Made by a program: the position numbers and the translations under genes
The notes under the pieces: generated by a model
Seen by the model: the letters and a program-made list of their open reading frames with translations, nothing else
Told to the model about the DNA's origin: nothing
Database searches by the model: none
Part shown: one piece after another, positions 21,174-30,015 of the stretch
How positions within the stretch are numbered: position 1 is the stretch's first letter
Layout: every line of letters begins with the position of its first letter
DNA from: Malikia sp.
Lineage (GTDB): Bacteria > Pseudomonadota > Gammaproteobacteria > Burkholderiales > Burkholderiaceae_C
Assembly (NCBI RefSeq): GCF_028687635.1
Contig: NZ_JAQTZS010000030.1
Coordinates: forward strand, 1-32,358
Reading direction: 5' to 3'
DNA: 32,358 nt

Positions 21174-22349
21174 TCAGCGGATCACCGCCAGCTTGGCGCG
21201 TTCGCCGCCCTTGAAGGTGTAGAGGGTCAGCGCGGCGTTCTTGCGGTCGCCCTTTTCGTCGAACTCGACGTTGCCGGACGCGCCCTGGTACTTGATGGCC
21301 TTGAGCGCGGGCAGGTACTGGGACGGCTCGGTGGAGCCGGCGGTCTTCATGGCTTCGGCCAGCAGCTTGACGCCGTCGTAGGCGTAGGGCGAGTAGGCCT
21401 GTACCTCGACGTTGTACTTGGCCTTGAAGGCGGCGCGGAACTTGTCGTTGCCGCTGACCTCGTCGCCATCGACGCCGCCGGCTTCGACGCAGTAGACCCG
21501 TTCGTCGCCCAGCGCCTCGGCCGCGAGCTTGATCATCTGGCCGGTGCACAGGCCGTCGCCGCCGACCAGCTTGGCCGGGATGCCGAGCTGCTTCATCTGG
21601 CGCAGCATCGGGCCGCCGACCGAGTCCATGCCGCCGAAGAAGATCACGTCGGGTTGCTTGGCCTTGAGCGTGGTCAGGATGGACTTGAAGTCGGTCGCCT
21701 TGTCGTTGGTGAATTCGTGCGCCACCACCTTGGCGCCGGCGGCGGCGGCGGCCTTCTCGAACGCGTCGGCCAGGCCCTGGCCGTAGGCGGTGCGGTCGTC
21801 GATCACGGCCACGGTCTGGGCCTTGAGCGTCTCGACCGAATAACGGGCCATGGCACCGCCCTGTTGCGTGTCGTCGGCCACCAGGCGGAACACGCCGGCA
21901 TAGCCCTGGCGGGTGATCTTGGGGTTGGTCGACGAGGGCGTGATCTGCGGAATGCCAGCCTCGTTGTAGATCTTCGAAGCGGGCAGCGTGGCGCCCGAGG
22001 TCACGTGGCCCACGACGCCCTTGACGCCGCTGTCGACCAGTTTTTGCGCGGCAGTCGTCGCCTGCTTGGGATCGGCGGCGTCGTCCTCGGCCAGCAGCTC
22101 GAACCTGGCGCTCTTGTCGCCGATCTGGATGCCGGCGGCGTTGAGCTCCTCGACGGCCAGACGGGCGCCGTTCTCGGTGTCCTGGCCGAAATGGGCCACC
22201 GGGCCGCTGGTCGGGCCGACGTGACCGATCTTCACGACCAGCTGTTCGGCGGCCGGGGCGGTGCCAGGGGCCTGGGCGGTTTCCTTCTTGCCGCAGGCGG
22301 CGAGGGCGACAGCGGCCGCCAGGGCAACCAGCTTGATTTCAGTGCGCAT
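21174..22349 (-). CDS. Branched-chain amino-acid-type ABC substrate-binding lipoprotein, copy 2
   Basis: The product (391 aa) has a lipoprotein signal (LAALAACGKK-type lipobox, Cys about 20) and a LivJ/LivK-like periplasmic binding fold (Peripla_BP_6). Visible motifs are VKIGHVGPTSGPVAHFGQD, ENGARLAVEELNAAG, ELLAEDDAADPKQA and ITPSSTNPKIT. The ATG at 22347-22349 follows AAAGGA. It is the downstream member of a tandem pair with the gene at 22382-23557; both are exactly 391 residues and largely identical. No permease or ATPase gene is in the window, so it must serve a transporter encoded elsewhere. The ligand is unknown; LivJ-type names should not be read as proof of leucine binding. Confidence 0.93.
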   Translation of the reverse strand: MRTEIKLVALAAAVALAACGKKETAQAPGTAPAAEQLVVKIGHVGPTSGPVAHFGQDTENGARLAVEELNAAGIQIGDKSARFELLAEDDAADPKQATTAAQKLVDSGVKGVVGHVTSGATLPASKIYNEAGIPQITPSSTNPKITRQGYAGVFRLVADDTQQGGAMARYSVETLKAQTVAVIDDRTAYGQGLADAFEKAAAAAGAKVVAHEFTNDKATDFKSILTTLKAKQPDVIFFGGMDSVGGPMLRQMKQLGIPAKLVGGDGLCTGQMIKLAAEALGDERVYCVEAGGVDGDEVSGNDKFRAAFKAKYNVEVQAYSPYAYDGVKLLAEAMKTAGSTEPSQYLPALKAIKYQGASGNVEFDEKGDRKNAALTLYTFKGGERAKLAVIR

Positions 22350-22381
22350 GATGATTTTCCTTTGGTGGGTCGGGAGCCCGT

Positions 22382-23557
22382 TCAGCGGATCACCGCCAGT
22401 TGGGCGCGGGCGCCGTTCCTGAAGGTGTAGAGGGTCAGCGCGGCATTCTTGCGGCCGCCCTGTTCGTCGAACTCCACCTTGCCGGAGGCGCCCTGGTACT
22501 GGATCGCCTTGAGCGCGGGCAGGTACTGCGCGGGCTCGGCGGAGCCGGCCGTCTGCATGGCCTGGGCCAGCAGCTTGACGCCGTCGTAGGCGTAGGCCGC
22601 GTAGGCCTGCACGTCGACCTGGTACCTGGCCTTGAAGTCGGCGCGGAACTTCTCGTTCGCGCTGACTTCGGCGCCGTCGACGCCGCCGGCTTCCACGCAG
22701 TAGACCTGATCGTCGCCCAGGGCTTCGGCCGAGAGCTTGATCATCTCGGCGGTGCACAGGCCGTCGCCGCCGACCAGCTTGGCCTTGATGCCGAGCTGCT
22801 TCATCTGGCGCAGCATCGGGCCGCCGGCGGAATCCATGCCACCAAAGAAGATCACGTCGGGCTGCTTGGCCTTGAGCGTGGTCAGGATGGCCTTGAAATC
22901 GGTCGCCTTGTCGTTGGTGAATTCGTGGCCCACCACCTTGGCACCGGCGGCGGCGGCGGCCTTCTCGAACTCGTCGGCCAGGCCCTGGCCATAGGCGGTG
23001 CGGTCGTCGATCACGGCCACGGATTTGGCCTTGAGCGTCTCGACCGAGTAGCGACCCATGGCGCCGCCCTGCTGCTGGTCGTCGGCCACCAGGCGGAACA
23101 CGCCGGCATAGCCCTGGCGGGTGATCTTGGGGTTGGTCGACGAGGGCGTGATCTGCGGAATGCCGGCGGCGTTGTAGAGCTGCGACGCCGGCAGCGTGGT
23201 GCCCGAGGTCAGGTGGCCGATGACGCCCTTGACCTTGGCGTCGACCAGTTTCTGCGCGGCGGCCGTGGCCTGCTTCGGATCGGCGGCGTCGTCCTCGGCC
23301 AGCAGCTCGAATTTGGCGCTCTTGTCGCCGATCTTGATGCCGGCGGCGTTGAGTTCCTCGACCGCCAGGCGGGCGCCGTTCTCGTTGTCCTTGCCGAGGT
23401 GGGCGACCTGACCGCTGGTCGCGCCGGCATGGCCGATCTTGACCACCAGCTGATCGGCGGCCGGTGCCGTGGCCGGGGCGGCGGCTTCTTGCTTCTTGCC
23501 GCAAGCCGCCAGGGTCACGGCGGCGGCCAGGACGGCCAACTTCAGTTCAGTACGCAT
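22382..23557 (-). CDS. Branched-chain amino-acid-type ABC substrate-binding lipoprotein, copy 1
   Basis: This is the upstream member of the tandem pair (391 aa), with the same lipobox (LAACGKKQ) and domain plan as copy 2. Differences cluster in likely ligand-proximal and surface segments, for example HAGATSGQVAHLGKD versus HVGPTSGPVAHFGQD near residues 45-60 and SQLYNAAG versus SKIYNEAG. It starts at ATG 23555-23557, about 70 bases downstream of the promoter at 23635-23663. Only 32 bases separate the two genes, so they form one transcript ending at 21122. In-frame sequence upstream to 23656 is not supported because the promoter lies in it. Confidence 0.93.
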   Translation of the reverse strand: MRTELKLAVLAAAVTLAACGKKQEAAAPATAPAADQLVVKIGHAGATSGQVAHLGKDNENGARLAVEELNAAGIKIGDKSAKFELLAEDDAADPKQATAAAQKLVDAKVKGVIGHLTSGTTLPASQLYNAAGIPQITPSSTNPKITRQGYAGVFRLVADDQQQGGAMGRYSVETLKAKSVAVIDDRTAYGQGLADEFEKAAAAAGAKVVGHEFTNDKATDFKAILTTLKAKQPDVIFFGGMDSAGGPMLRQMKQLGIKAKLVGGDGLCTAEMIKLSAEALGDDQVYCVEAGGVDGAEVSANEKFRADFKARYQVDVQAYAAYAYDGVKLLAQAMQTAGSAEPAQYLPALKAIQYQGASGKVEFDEQGGRKNAALTLYTFRNGARAQLAVIR

Positions 23558-23634
23558 AGCGATTGTCTTTCGATGAGGCCTGCGGCAATCCCGCACCCAC
23601 GCGGATGCTCGCGCCACGCTGGGGTGGTGTGGCG

Positions 23635-23663
23635 ATTGTAGGTTCGGGTCGGTCATTCGTCAC
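23635..23663 (-). promoter_or_regulatory. Promoter of the binding-protein pair
   Basis: On the minus strand GTGACG (23663-23658) and TACAAT (23640-23635) are spaced by 17 bases. The -35 element lies two bases from the -35 of the divergent rplM promoter, so the two promoters are back to back. Confidence 0.55.
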
Positions 23664-23665
23664 GC

Positions 23666-23694
23666 TTGCCAGAGTCGGGGTGGCATCCTATAAT
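23666..23694 (+). promoter_or_regulatory. Sigma-70 promoter of rplM-rpsI
   Basis: TTGCCA (23666-23671) and a perfect TATAAT (23689-23694) are spaced by 17 bases, as expected for a strong ribosomal-protein promoter. Transcription should start near 23701. Confidence 0.75.
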
Positions 23695-23697
23695 GGA

Positions 23698-23819
23698 GAG
23701 CTTCGCAGCGATTCCATGGGCTCCGCGGCGAAGTTCATCCCCACCTAAGAGGCTTCCTTCAGAGAAGCACCGACCGTGGAAAAGAGCCCGCCAAACCTCA
23801 CTCTTCCAAAGAGAAACTT
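23698..23819 (+). promoter_or_regulatory. Structured leader of rplM-rpsI
   Basis: The roughly 120-base leader contains two stem-loops: GAGCTTCGC (23698-23706) with GCGAAGTTC (23728-23736), and GCTTC (23752-23756) with GAAGC (23764-23768). Long structured leaders of r-protein operons often bind one of their products for autoregulation; here that is only an inference and no known leader class was recognised. The first stem begins close to the predicted transcription start, so it may be only partly transcribed. Confidence 0.4.
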
Positions 23820-24254
23820 ATGCAAAAGACTACTGTCAGCGCCAAGCCCGCTGAGGTTGTGCACGAGTGGTTTGTGGTTGACGCCACCGATAAGGTGCTC
23901 GGACGTGTCGCCAGCGAAGTGGCACTCCGTCTGCGCGGCAAGCACAAAGCCATTTATACCCCTCACGTTGACACCGGCGACTTCATCGTTGTCGTCAACG
24001 CTGCCAAGCTGAAAGTCACGGGCACCAAGGCCCTGAACAAGGTGTACTACCGTCACTCGGGTTTCCCGGGCGGTATCTACGGCACCAACTTCCGTGATCT
24101 GCAAGCCAAGCATCCCGGCCGCGTGCTGGAAAAGGCCGTCAAGGGCATGCTGCCCAAGGGCCCGCTCGGCTACGCCATGATCAAGAAGCTCAAGGTGTAC
24201 GGTGGTGCAGAGCACCCGCACACTGCCCAGCAACCCAAAGTGTTGGACATCTAA
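23820..24254 (+). CDS. rplM: 50S ribosomal protein L13
   Basis: The product (144 aa, close to the usual 142) has the family blocks [46 protein letters not shown] and MLPKGPLG with LKVYGG. It is an early-assembly protein of the large subunit. The ATG at 23820 follows AAAGAG. rpsI starts ten bases after its stop, the universal L13-S9 pairing. Codon use is strongly biased, as for highly expressed genes. Confidence 0.99.
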   Translation: MQKTTVSAKPAEVVHEWFVVDATDKVLGRVASEVALRLRGKHKAIYTPHVDTGDFIVVVNAAKLKVTGTKALNKVYYRHSGFPGGIYGTNFRDLQAKHPGRVLEKAVKGMLPKGPLGYAMIKKLKVYGGAEHPHTAQQPKVLDI

Positions 24255-24263
24255 GGAGCTGCC

Positions 24264-24656
24264 ATGATTGGTGATTGGAACAATGGCACCGGCCGTCGCA
24301 AATCCAGCGTCGCCCGCGTGTTTATGAAAAAAGGCTCTGGCAAGATCACGGTCAACGGCAAGGACATCGAAGCTTTCTTCGGTCGCCAAACCTCGATCAT
24401 GATCGCCAAGCAACCGCTGGCCCTGACTGAAAACCTGGAATTCTTCGACGTGCAAGTCAACGTGCACGGCGGCGGCGAATCCGGCCAGGCAGGCGCCGTG
24501 CGTCACGGCATCACCCGCGCCCTGATCGACTACGATGCGGCCCTCAAGCCCGCACTGAGCGCCGCTGGTTTCGTGACCCGCGATGCCCGCGAAGTCGAGC
24601 GTAAGAAGGTCGGTCTGCGTTCCGCACGCCGCGCCAAGCAGTTCAGCAAGCGTTAA
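24264..24656 (+). CDS. rpsI: 30S ribosomal protein S9
   Basis: The product (130 aa) has [13 protein letters not shown] at the N-terminus, a [15 protein letters not shown] block and the invariant C-terminal Ser-Lys-Arg tail, which contacts the P-site tRNA anticodon loop. The ATG at 24264 follows an excellent AAGGAG. It is second in the rplM operon and is followed by a terminator. Confidence 0.99.
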   Translation: MIGDWNNGTGRRKSSVARVFMKKGSGKITVNGKDIEAFFGRQTSIMIAKQPLALTENLEFFDVQVNVHGGGESGQAGAVRHGITRALIDYDAALKPALSAAGFVTRDAREVERKKVGLRSARRAKQFSKR

Positions 24657-24679
24657 TTCGCCCGCCCCGCTGCAAGAAA

Positions 24680-24717
24680 GCCGCCTGCCAGCCCCGTGCT
24701 GGGGGGCGGTTTTTTTA
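24680..24717 (+). terminator. Terminator of rplM-rpsI
   Basis: CCGCC pairs with GGCGG, enclosing CCAGC/GCTGG with loop CCCGT, followed directly by a run of seven T. It starts 24 bases after the rpsI stop. Confidence 0.9.
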
Positions 24718-24839
24718 TGGGGATGGCCGCCCGGCAAAGACCCTGCTGCTTGCCCGGTATCACCGGCCATGCCAGCGGCTATTCCCGAGTTTTTTGCTAT
24801 AGTATTCCCCATTCCTTCTGATTTCTAGGGTTGCACACC

Positions 24840-25205
24840 ATGAGCGAACAAGCCGTTGCCGTTGATACCGAAATGCCCGCCCCACTGGTCTTCACTGACA
24901 GCGCCGCAGTCAAGGTGGCCGACCTGATCGCCGAAGAGGGCAACCCCGACCTCAAGCTGCGCGTCTTCGTCCAGGGCGGTGGCTGCTCGGGCTTCCAGTA
25001 CGGCTTCACCTTCGATGAGATCGTCAACGAGGACGACACGGTGATGACCAAGAACGGTGTCTCGCTGCTGATCGATGCCATGAGCTACCAGTACCTGGTC
25101 GGCGCCGAGATCGACTACAAGGAAGACCTGCAGGGCGCCCAGTTCGTGATCAAGAACCCGAACGCGACCACCACCTGTGGTTGCGGCTCCAGCTTCACGG
25201 TCTGA
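24840..25205 (+). CDS. erpA: Iron-sulfur cluster insertion protein ErpA
   Basis: The product (121 aa) is an A-type Fe-S carrier. The three cluster-binding cysteines are in [11 protein letters not shown] (one) and TTCGCGSSF (two, C-terminal Cys-Gly-Cys). The length and the [17 protein letters not shown] end match ErpA rather than the shorter IscA. It delivers 4Fe-4S clusters to isoprenoid and respiratory enzymes. ATG 24840 is preceded by TAGGG; a TTG at 24831 is less likely. A TATAGT box at 24798-24803 may be its -10. It is a single gene between two terminators. Confidence 0.95.
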   Translation: MSEQAVAVDTEMPAPLVFTDSAAVKVADLIAEEGNPDLKLRVFVQGGGCSGFQYGFTFDEIVNEDDTVMTKNGVSLLIDAMSYQYLVGAEIDYKEDLQGAQFVIKNPNATTTCGCGSSFTV

Positions 25206-25253
25206 ACTTCGGCCGGGCTGGATCCGGCCTGCAGCGCGCGAGCGCACCACCTC

Positions 25254-25290
25254 AAGCCCGCCGGCTGGCCGCCTGCGGGCTTTTGTTTTT
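25254..25290 (+). terminator. Terminator of erpA
   Basis: AAGCCCGC (25254-25261) pairs with GCGGGCTT (25275-25282), followed by TTGTTTTT. It lies about 50 bases after the erpA stop and directly before the convergent anmK end. Confidence 0.85.
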
Positions 25291-25294
25291 ATGG

Positions 25295-26467
25295 TCAGGC
25301 CGGGTAGATCGCGCCGAGGATGCGCGACCCGGCCGCGCCCGTGACGGCGCCGAGGTTGCCGGGCTGGCCCTGCAGTGTCTGCCAGGCCAGCCAGGCGAAG
25401 GCGGCGGCCTCGACCAGATCGACTGGCCAGCCGCGCTCGGCCGTCGTCTGCACCGGGCAGGCGGGTAGCTCGCGGCGCAGCGCGGCCATCAGCGCGTCGT
25501 TGCGCGCGCCGCCGCCGCAGACCAGCAGCTCGGACAGCGCCTGCTTGCCCCAGTCCAGGCGGCGCAGGGTCTGCGCGATGCTGCGCGCGGTCAACTCGAC
25601 CAGCGTGGCCTGCACGTCCGCCGGCGCCAGCGGCGCGAAACCCTGCAGCTGCTGCTCCAGCCAGCCGGCGTGGAACAGGTCGCGCCCCGTGCTCTTGATG
25701 CCTGGCAGCGCGAAGTAGGGCTCGGCCAGCAGGCGCGCCAGCAGCGCGTCGTCGGCGCGACCGCTGGCGCCCCAGGCGCCACCACGGTCGTAGGGTGCCC
25801 CGGTGTGGCGCAGGCACCAGAGGTCGAGCAGCATGTTGCCGGGGCCGGTGTCCAGGCCCAGCACGCGGCCGTCGCCCATCAACGCGGTGACATTGGCGAT
25901 GCCGCCGATGTTGACCACCGCGACCGACGCCTCCGCCTGGCCGAAGACCTCGCGGTGGAAGGCCGGCACCAGCGGCGCGCCCTGGCCGCCAGCGGCGATG
26001 TCGCGGCTGCGGAAGTCGGCGACCACGGCGATGCCGCTCAACTCGGCCAGCAGCGCGGGGGCGTTGAGCTGCAGCGTGTAGGGCGGAAAAGCGGGATTCC
26101 GCGCGTCGACCCGTTGCCCGCGCAGCCGCGCGCCGGGCGGGTGGTGGCGCACGGTCTGGCCGTGGGCGCCGATCGCGCGCACCGCGCGGGGATCGGTGCC
26201 GCTGTCCGCCAGCAGCGCCTGCACGACCTCGGCGTAGACCCGGGTCAGCTGGTGGGCCGCGACCGCGGCGCGGTGCAGTTCATCCGGGCCGCTGGCGTTG
26301 AGCGCGAGCAGTTCGGCGCGCAGGTTTTCAGGCAGGGGCAGGCCGTGGCTGACCAGCACGCGCGGCGGCTGTGCGGCGAAATCGACCAGCACGCCATCGG
26401 CGCCGTCCAGCGAGGTGCCGGACATCAGACCGATGTAGAGCGCCTGGCCGGCTGTAGGATCGGGCAT
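25295..26467 (-). CDS. anmK: Anhydro-N-acetylmuramic acid kinase
   Basis: The product (390 aa) converts 1,6-anhydro-MurNAc released from peptidoglycan to MurNAc-6-phosphate in wall recycling. Family motifs are visible: YIGLMSGTSLDGADGVLV near the N-terminus, IGAHGQTVRHHP, ADFRSRDIAAGGQGAPLVP, NIGGIANVT, GLDTGPGNMLLD and the C-terminal CGGGARND. The ATG at 26465-26467 is three bases downstream of the M23 peptidase stop, so the two wall genes form one operon. It is convergent with erpA. A short extra loop with RLRGQRVDARNPAFPP replaces the usual segment after the HGQTV motif. Confidence 0.96.
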   Translation of the reverse strand: MPDPTAGQALYIGLMSGTSLDGADGVLVDFAAQPPRVLVSHGLPLPENLRAELLALNASGPDELHRAAVAAHQLTRVYAEVVQALLADSGTDPRAVRAIGAHGQTVRHHPPGARLRGQRVDARNPAFPPYTLQLNAPALLAELSGIAVVADFRSRDIAAGGQGAPLVPAFHREVFGQAEASVAVVNIGGIANVTALMGDGRVLGLDTGPGNMLLDLWCLRHTGAPYDRGGAWGASGRADDALLARLLAEPYFALPGIKSTGRDLFHAGWLEQQLQGFAPLAPADVQATLVELTARSIAQTLRRLDWGKQALSELLVCGGGARNDALMAALRRELPACPVQTTAERGWPVDLVEAAAFAWLAWQTLQGQPGNLGAVTGAAGSRILGAIYPA

Positions 26468-26470
26468 GGC

Positions 26471-27808
26471 TTACTGCGCGCTGGCCTGTACCACCGTGGC
26501 GGCGGCGGCGAGCTGCTGGCGCATCGCCTGCGCCACGCGCTTGAATTCGCCCTTGGCTGCCGCCGAGACCGGCTGGCCGTCGCGCGCGCGCGCCAGCAGC
26601 AGGGGATCCTGATGCTGGTCCCTGACCAGGTATTCGAAGTGCAGATGCGCACCCGTGGATGCGCCCGTGCTGCCGACCGCACCGATCAGGGCGCTCTGTT
26701 CGACCCGCTGGCCCTGGCGCACATGGATGCGGCTCAGGTGGGCGTAGGCGGTGCTTTTCTGGTCGCCGTGTTGCACGATCACGATGTTGCCATAGCCGTT
26801 CTTCCAGCCGGCAAACTCCACCAGGCCGTCGGCCACCGAGCGCACTGGCGTGCCGGTCGGCGCGGCGAAGTCCACGCCCAGGTGGGCCTTCTGCCTGCCC
26901 GAGATCGGGTGAAAGCGCATGCCATAGCCGCTGCTGACGCGCGAGAAGCTCAGCGGCGAGGCCAGGAAGGCGCGCTGCAGGCCTTGCCCGTCCAGCGTGT
27001 AGAAGTTGCCCTTGCTGCCGGGCTCCTGGAACCACATCGCCTGGTGCTTGCGGCCGGCGTTGATGAACTCGGCGCCGAGCAGCTGGCCGTGGCTCAGCAC
27101 CTCGCCGTCTGCTTCCAGCGTCTCGTAGGCGACGTGGAAGCGGTCGCCAGGTTGCAGGTCGCGGCGGAAGTCGATTTCGCTGGCGAACAGGTCGGCGAGC
27201 TGGGCCGCCACGCTGTCGGGCAGGCGGGCGGCGTCGGTGGCCTCGAACAGGGTGTGGCGTATGGTGCCGCTGGCCAGCCGCACCGAACGGTCGAGCGGCG
27301 CGAGTTCGAGCCGTGACGCGAAGGTATTGCCGATGCCGCGTTCGACCACCAGGCGCGAGAAATGCTTGCCTTCTTCGTCGGGCAGCCAGCGCGCGGTCAG
27401 GCCGCGCAGGCCCTCGCCATCGGTCTCGACCGATACCAGCTTGCCGGCGTCGCCGGTCAGCAGCACGCGCGCGGTCTGGTCGCCGCGCAGGAAGGCAGCG
27501 GCGGCGCTGTCGCGCACGCCGAGGCGCTTGAGCAGGCTTTGCACCGAGTCGTCGCGCCGGGTCAGGTCGCTGCGGAACAGCACGAAGGGCGCCGGGGTGG
27601 CGCTCGTTGCCTGAGCCAGCGGAGCCGCCAGCAAGGGCGAGACGGACTCCACCACCTGCCGCACCGGCAGCTCGGTGGCGTCTGGCGCCAGTGGGGCCAC
27701 CGCGACCGCGGTGACGCCGGTGCCCAGCAGCAGGGCGCCCAGCCCGGCCATCAAACGGCGCGGGTGGCGCTGCGTGGCTCGCACCAGCAGTTCGATACGT
27801 GATTTCAT
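26471..27808 (-). CDS. M23-family murein DD-endopeptidase (MepM/NlpD-like)
   Basis: The product (445 aa) has an N-terminal membrane anchor or signal (about 20-37), an OapA/LysM-like and central domain (about 90-290), and a C-terminal LytM peptidase domain. Zinc ligands are visible in KAHLGVDFAAP (His and Asp), a central YAHLS histidine, and HLHFEY (His-x-His). It cuts peptide cross-links to allow wall growth. The ATG at 27806-27808 is chosen because the anchor begins there; no clear Shine-Dalgarno sequence precedes it. It is first in the operon with anmK, which recycles the products of wall turnover, and diverges from tyrS. Confidence 0.93.
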   Translation of the reverse strand: MKSRIELLVRATQRHPRRLMAGLGALLLGTGVTAVAVAPLAPDATELPVRQVVESVSPLLAAPLAQATSATPAPFVLFRSDLTRRDDSVQSLLKRLGVRDSAAAAFLRGDQTARVLLTGDAGKLVSVETDGEGLRGLTARWLPDEEGKHFSRLVVERGIGNTFASRLELAPLDRSVRLASGTIRHTLFEATDAARLPDSVAAQLADLFASEIDFRRDLQPGDRFHVAYETLEADGEVLSHGQLLGAEFINAGRKHQAMWFQEPGSKGNFYTLDGQGLQRAFLASPLSFSRVSSGYGMRFHPISGRQKAHLGVDFAAPTGTPVRSVADGLVEFAGWKNGYGNIVIVQHGDQKSTAYAHLSRIHVRQGQRVEQSALIGAVGSTGASTGAHLHFEYLVRDQHQDPLLLARARDGQPVSAAAKGEFKRVAQAMRQQLAAAATVVQASAQ

Positions 27809-27901
27809 CAAAGGGTAAATCCGGTGACAGCGGGTTGAATCCGGCCGCTGCGATAAAGGGAGAGATGCCGCCAGTAACGCGGCGCATGCCGGTACGGACA
27901 G

Positions 27902-27924
27902 CGCCTGCCTGGAGACAGGAGGCG
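27902..27924. repeat. Stem-loop overlapping the tyrS promoter region
   Basis: CGCCT (27902-27906) pairs with AGGCG (27920-27924), and inside it CCTG (27908-27911) pairs with CAGG (27916-27919) around GAGA, giving a 9-bp stem with a single bulged G. It covers the -35 element of the predicted tyrS promoter. Confidence 0.45.
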
Positions 27925-27937
27925 CGCCAATTAAAAT
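27910..27937 (+). promoter_or_regulatory. Candidate promoter of tyrS
   Basis: TGGAGA (27910-27915) and TAAAAT (27932-27937) are spaced by 16 bases, about 70 bases upstream of the tyrS start. The match is moderate. Confidence 0.4.
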
Positions 27938-28004
27938 CCGGCTCACAGAGAGCTATTTTCCCATTTTACCCAGGCCACGGAAAGCCGCAACTGGAAAACC
28001 CCTT

Positions 28005-29270
28005 ATGAATGAACAAGTTGAGTCCGGGAAAGACGAAGATCTGACAATTGGCAAGGCTGCGCCCGCGCTGTCCGATCGCGTCCAGCACGCGCTGGCCGTG
28101 ACCCGGCGTGGCTGCGAGGAGCTGATTCCCGAGGCCGACTGGATCAAGAAGCTGGTGAAAAGCGAAGCCAGCGGCCAGCCGCTGCGCATCAAGCTCGGGC
28201 TGGACCCGACCGCGCCCGACATCCACATCGGCCACACCGTGGTGCTCAACAAGATGCGCCAGTTGCAGGATCTGGGGCACCAGGTGATCTTCCTGATTGG
28301 CGACTTCACCAGCCTGATCGGCGACCCGTCGGGGCGCAACAGCACGCGCCCGCCGCTGACGCCCGAGCAGATCAAGCTCAACGCCGAGACCTACTACAAG
28401 CAGGCCAGCCTGGTGCTCGACCCCGCACGGACCGAGATCCGCTACAACAGCGAGTGGTGCGAGCCGCTGGGCTCGGTGGGCATGATCCAGCTTTCGGCCA
28501 AGTACACGGTCGCGCGCATGATGGAGCGCAACGACTTCCACGACCGCTTCAAGGCCGGCACGCCGATCTCGGTGCACGAGTTCCTGTATCCGCTGATGCA
28601 GGGCTACGACTCGGTCGCGCTCAAGTCCGATCTGGAGCTGGGCGGTACCGATCAGAAGTTCAACCTGCTGATGGGCCGCCACCTGCAGGCCGAGTACGGC
28701 CAGGAGCCGCAGTGCATCCTGACCATGCCGCTGCTCGAAGGCCTGGACGGCGTCGACAAGATGTCGAAGTCGAAGCACAACTACATCGGCATCACCGAGC
28801 CGGCCAACACCATGTTCGCCAAGGTGCTGTCGATTTCCGATGTGCTGATGTGGAAGTGGTACACCCTGCTGTCCTTCCGCAGCGAGGCCGAGATCGCCGC
28901 GCTCAAGGCGGCGATCGCCCAGGGCGCCAACCCCAAGGAGGCCAAGGTCGCGCTGGCCAAGGAGATCACCGCGCGCTTCCACAGCGCGGCGGCGGCCGAC
29001 GCGGCCGAGCAGGACTTCATCAACCGCAGCAAGGGTGGCGTGCCGGACGAGATCCCGGAGGTGGCGCTGGCGGGCGCGCCGCTGGGCATCGGGGCGCTGC
29101 TGAAATCGGCCGGCCTGGCGCCCTCGACCAGCGAGGCGAACCGCCTGATCGACGGCGGCGGTGTGCGTGTCGACGGCTCGGTCGTCAGCGACAAGGGCCT
29201 CAAGCTCGATGCCGGTACCTTCGTGGTGCAGGTCGGCAAGCGCAAGTTCGCGCGCGTGACGCTGGCCTGA
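28005..29270 (+). CDS. tyrS: Tyrosyl-tRNA synthetase
   Basis: The product (421 aa) is a class I synthetase. The HIGH motif is DIHIGHT (about residues 74-80), the KMSKS loop is [10 protein letters not shown] (about 250-259), and [10 protein letters not shown] lies between them. A C-terminal S4 RNA-binding domain (about 355-421) begins near STSEANRLI. The HIGHT form and overall length place it in the TyrZ-like (type 2) bacterial group. The ATG at 28005 follows GGAAAA. An N-terminal extension of about 30 residues before the catalytic core is acidic and variable. It is divergent from the M23/anmK operon and convergent with the nitroreductase. Confidence 0.98.
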   Translation: MNEQVESGKDEDLTIGKAAPALSDRVQHALAVTRRGCEELIPEADWIKKLVKSEASGQPLRIKLGLDPTAPDIHIGHTVVLNKMRQLQDLGHQVIFLIGDFTSLIGDPSGRNSTRPPLTPEQIKLNAETYYKQASLVLDPARTEIRYNSEWCEPLGSVGMIQLSAKYTVARMMERNDFHDRFKAGTPISVHEFLYPLMQGYDSVALKSDLELGGTDQKFNLLMGRHLQAEYGQEPQCILTMPLLEGLDGVDKMSKSKHNYIGITEPANTMFAKVLSISDVLMWKWYTLLSFRSEAEIAALKAAIAQGANPKEAKVALAKEITARFHSAAAADAAEQDFINRSKGGVPDEIPEVALAGAPLGIGALLKSAGLAPSTSEANRLIDGGGVRVDGSVVSDKGLKLDAGTFVVQVGKRKFARVTLA

Positions 29271-29286
29271 TCCTCAAGCTGTCGCT

Positions 29287-29916
29287 TCAGTCGCCAAGCC
29301 GGCTGAAGTAGGCCGAGCTGTCGGGCCTGGGCTTGCCGCGCCTGACTTCGGATACCGTGCCGAAGTTGATGAAGCACAGCGCGTCCTCGTCGTCGTGCAG
29401 CGCGAACAGCTGGCGCAGCGCCTGTGAGGTCAGCGCCTTGCCGCTGGTCAGGCCCGAGCCGTAGCCCGCCGCGCTGGCCAGCAGCAGCATGTTCTGGATC
29501 GCGCAGCCGGCCGACAGCAGTCTCTCCTGTCCGGGAATATCCGGGTCGCCGCCGCGCAAGCGGCAGACCGCCAGCAGCAGCCAGGGCGCGCGGTAGGCCT
29601 TTTCGCGCGCCTGTGCCTGCTCGTCGGTGCTGGCATCGGGGTCGCGCTCCAGCAGGGCGGCGGCGAAGGCCTGCGCCAGCTCGGCACGCCTGTCCTGCGG
29701 TATTTCGATGAAGCGCCAGGGCAGCAGCTGACCATGGTCGGGCGCTGCCGCTGCTGCGGTCAGGATGGCGGCCTGCTGCGCCGCGTCGGGTCCGGGTGAC
29801 TGCAGGCGCTTGGGCAGCGTGGTGCGTCTGCCGTCCAGCAGGGCCTGGGTCCATTGCAGCGCGTCGCTGCCGCTGGCCGGGCGGTCCTGCGCTGGGATTT
29901 TCTGGGAGGTCGACAT
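29287..29916 (-). CDS. Nitroreductase-family flavoprotein (YdjA-like)
   Basis: The product (209 aa) belongs to the small YdjA-type nitroreductases, FMN-binding NAD(P)H oxidoreductases. The N-terminal RRTTLPKRL (FMN phosphate contact), the [12 protein letters not shown] block (about 77-88), [21 protein letters not shown] and [17 protein letters not shown] match that subfamily. It is soluble and acts as a homodimer; the physiological substrate is unknown. ATG 29916 is used; the upstream frame reaches 29958 without a better start or ribosome-binding site. Its end lies 16 bases from the tyrS stop and its start faces dtd. Confidence 0.9.
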   Translation of the reverse strand: MSTSQKIPAQDRPASGSDALQWTQALLDGRRTTLPKRLQSPGPDAAQQAAILTAAAAAPDHGQLLPWRFIEIPQDRRAELAQAFAAALLERDPDASTDEQAQAREKAYRAPWLLLAVCRLRGGDPDIPGQERLLSAGCAIQNMLLLASAAGYGSGLTSGKALTSQALRQLFALHDDEDALCFINFGTVSEVRRGKPRPDSSAYFSRLGD

Positions 29917-30015
29917 GTCGATAATGTCGCCGATGCGCGCGGCCCGCTCAAGGGCCAACCGGGCCGGCGCGACAATCCGTCACATGAAATCGATCAATCA
30001 ATCCGGAGCAAAGGC

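Noticed and set aside
21174-23504. 776-codon minus-strand frame spanning both binding proteins
   Set aside because: Only its last 391 codons are the real copy 2; the upstream half is the wrong frame of copy 1, low-complexity Arg/Gly sequence.
24660-24840. Possible small RNA between rpsI and erpA
   Set aside because: The visible structure is fully explained by the rpsI terminator and the erpA promoter region.
26328-27887. 519-codon minus-strand frame overlapping anmK and the M23 gene
   Set aside because: Out-of-frame Arg/Ala-rich translation; both real genes have clear motifs in other frames.
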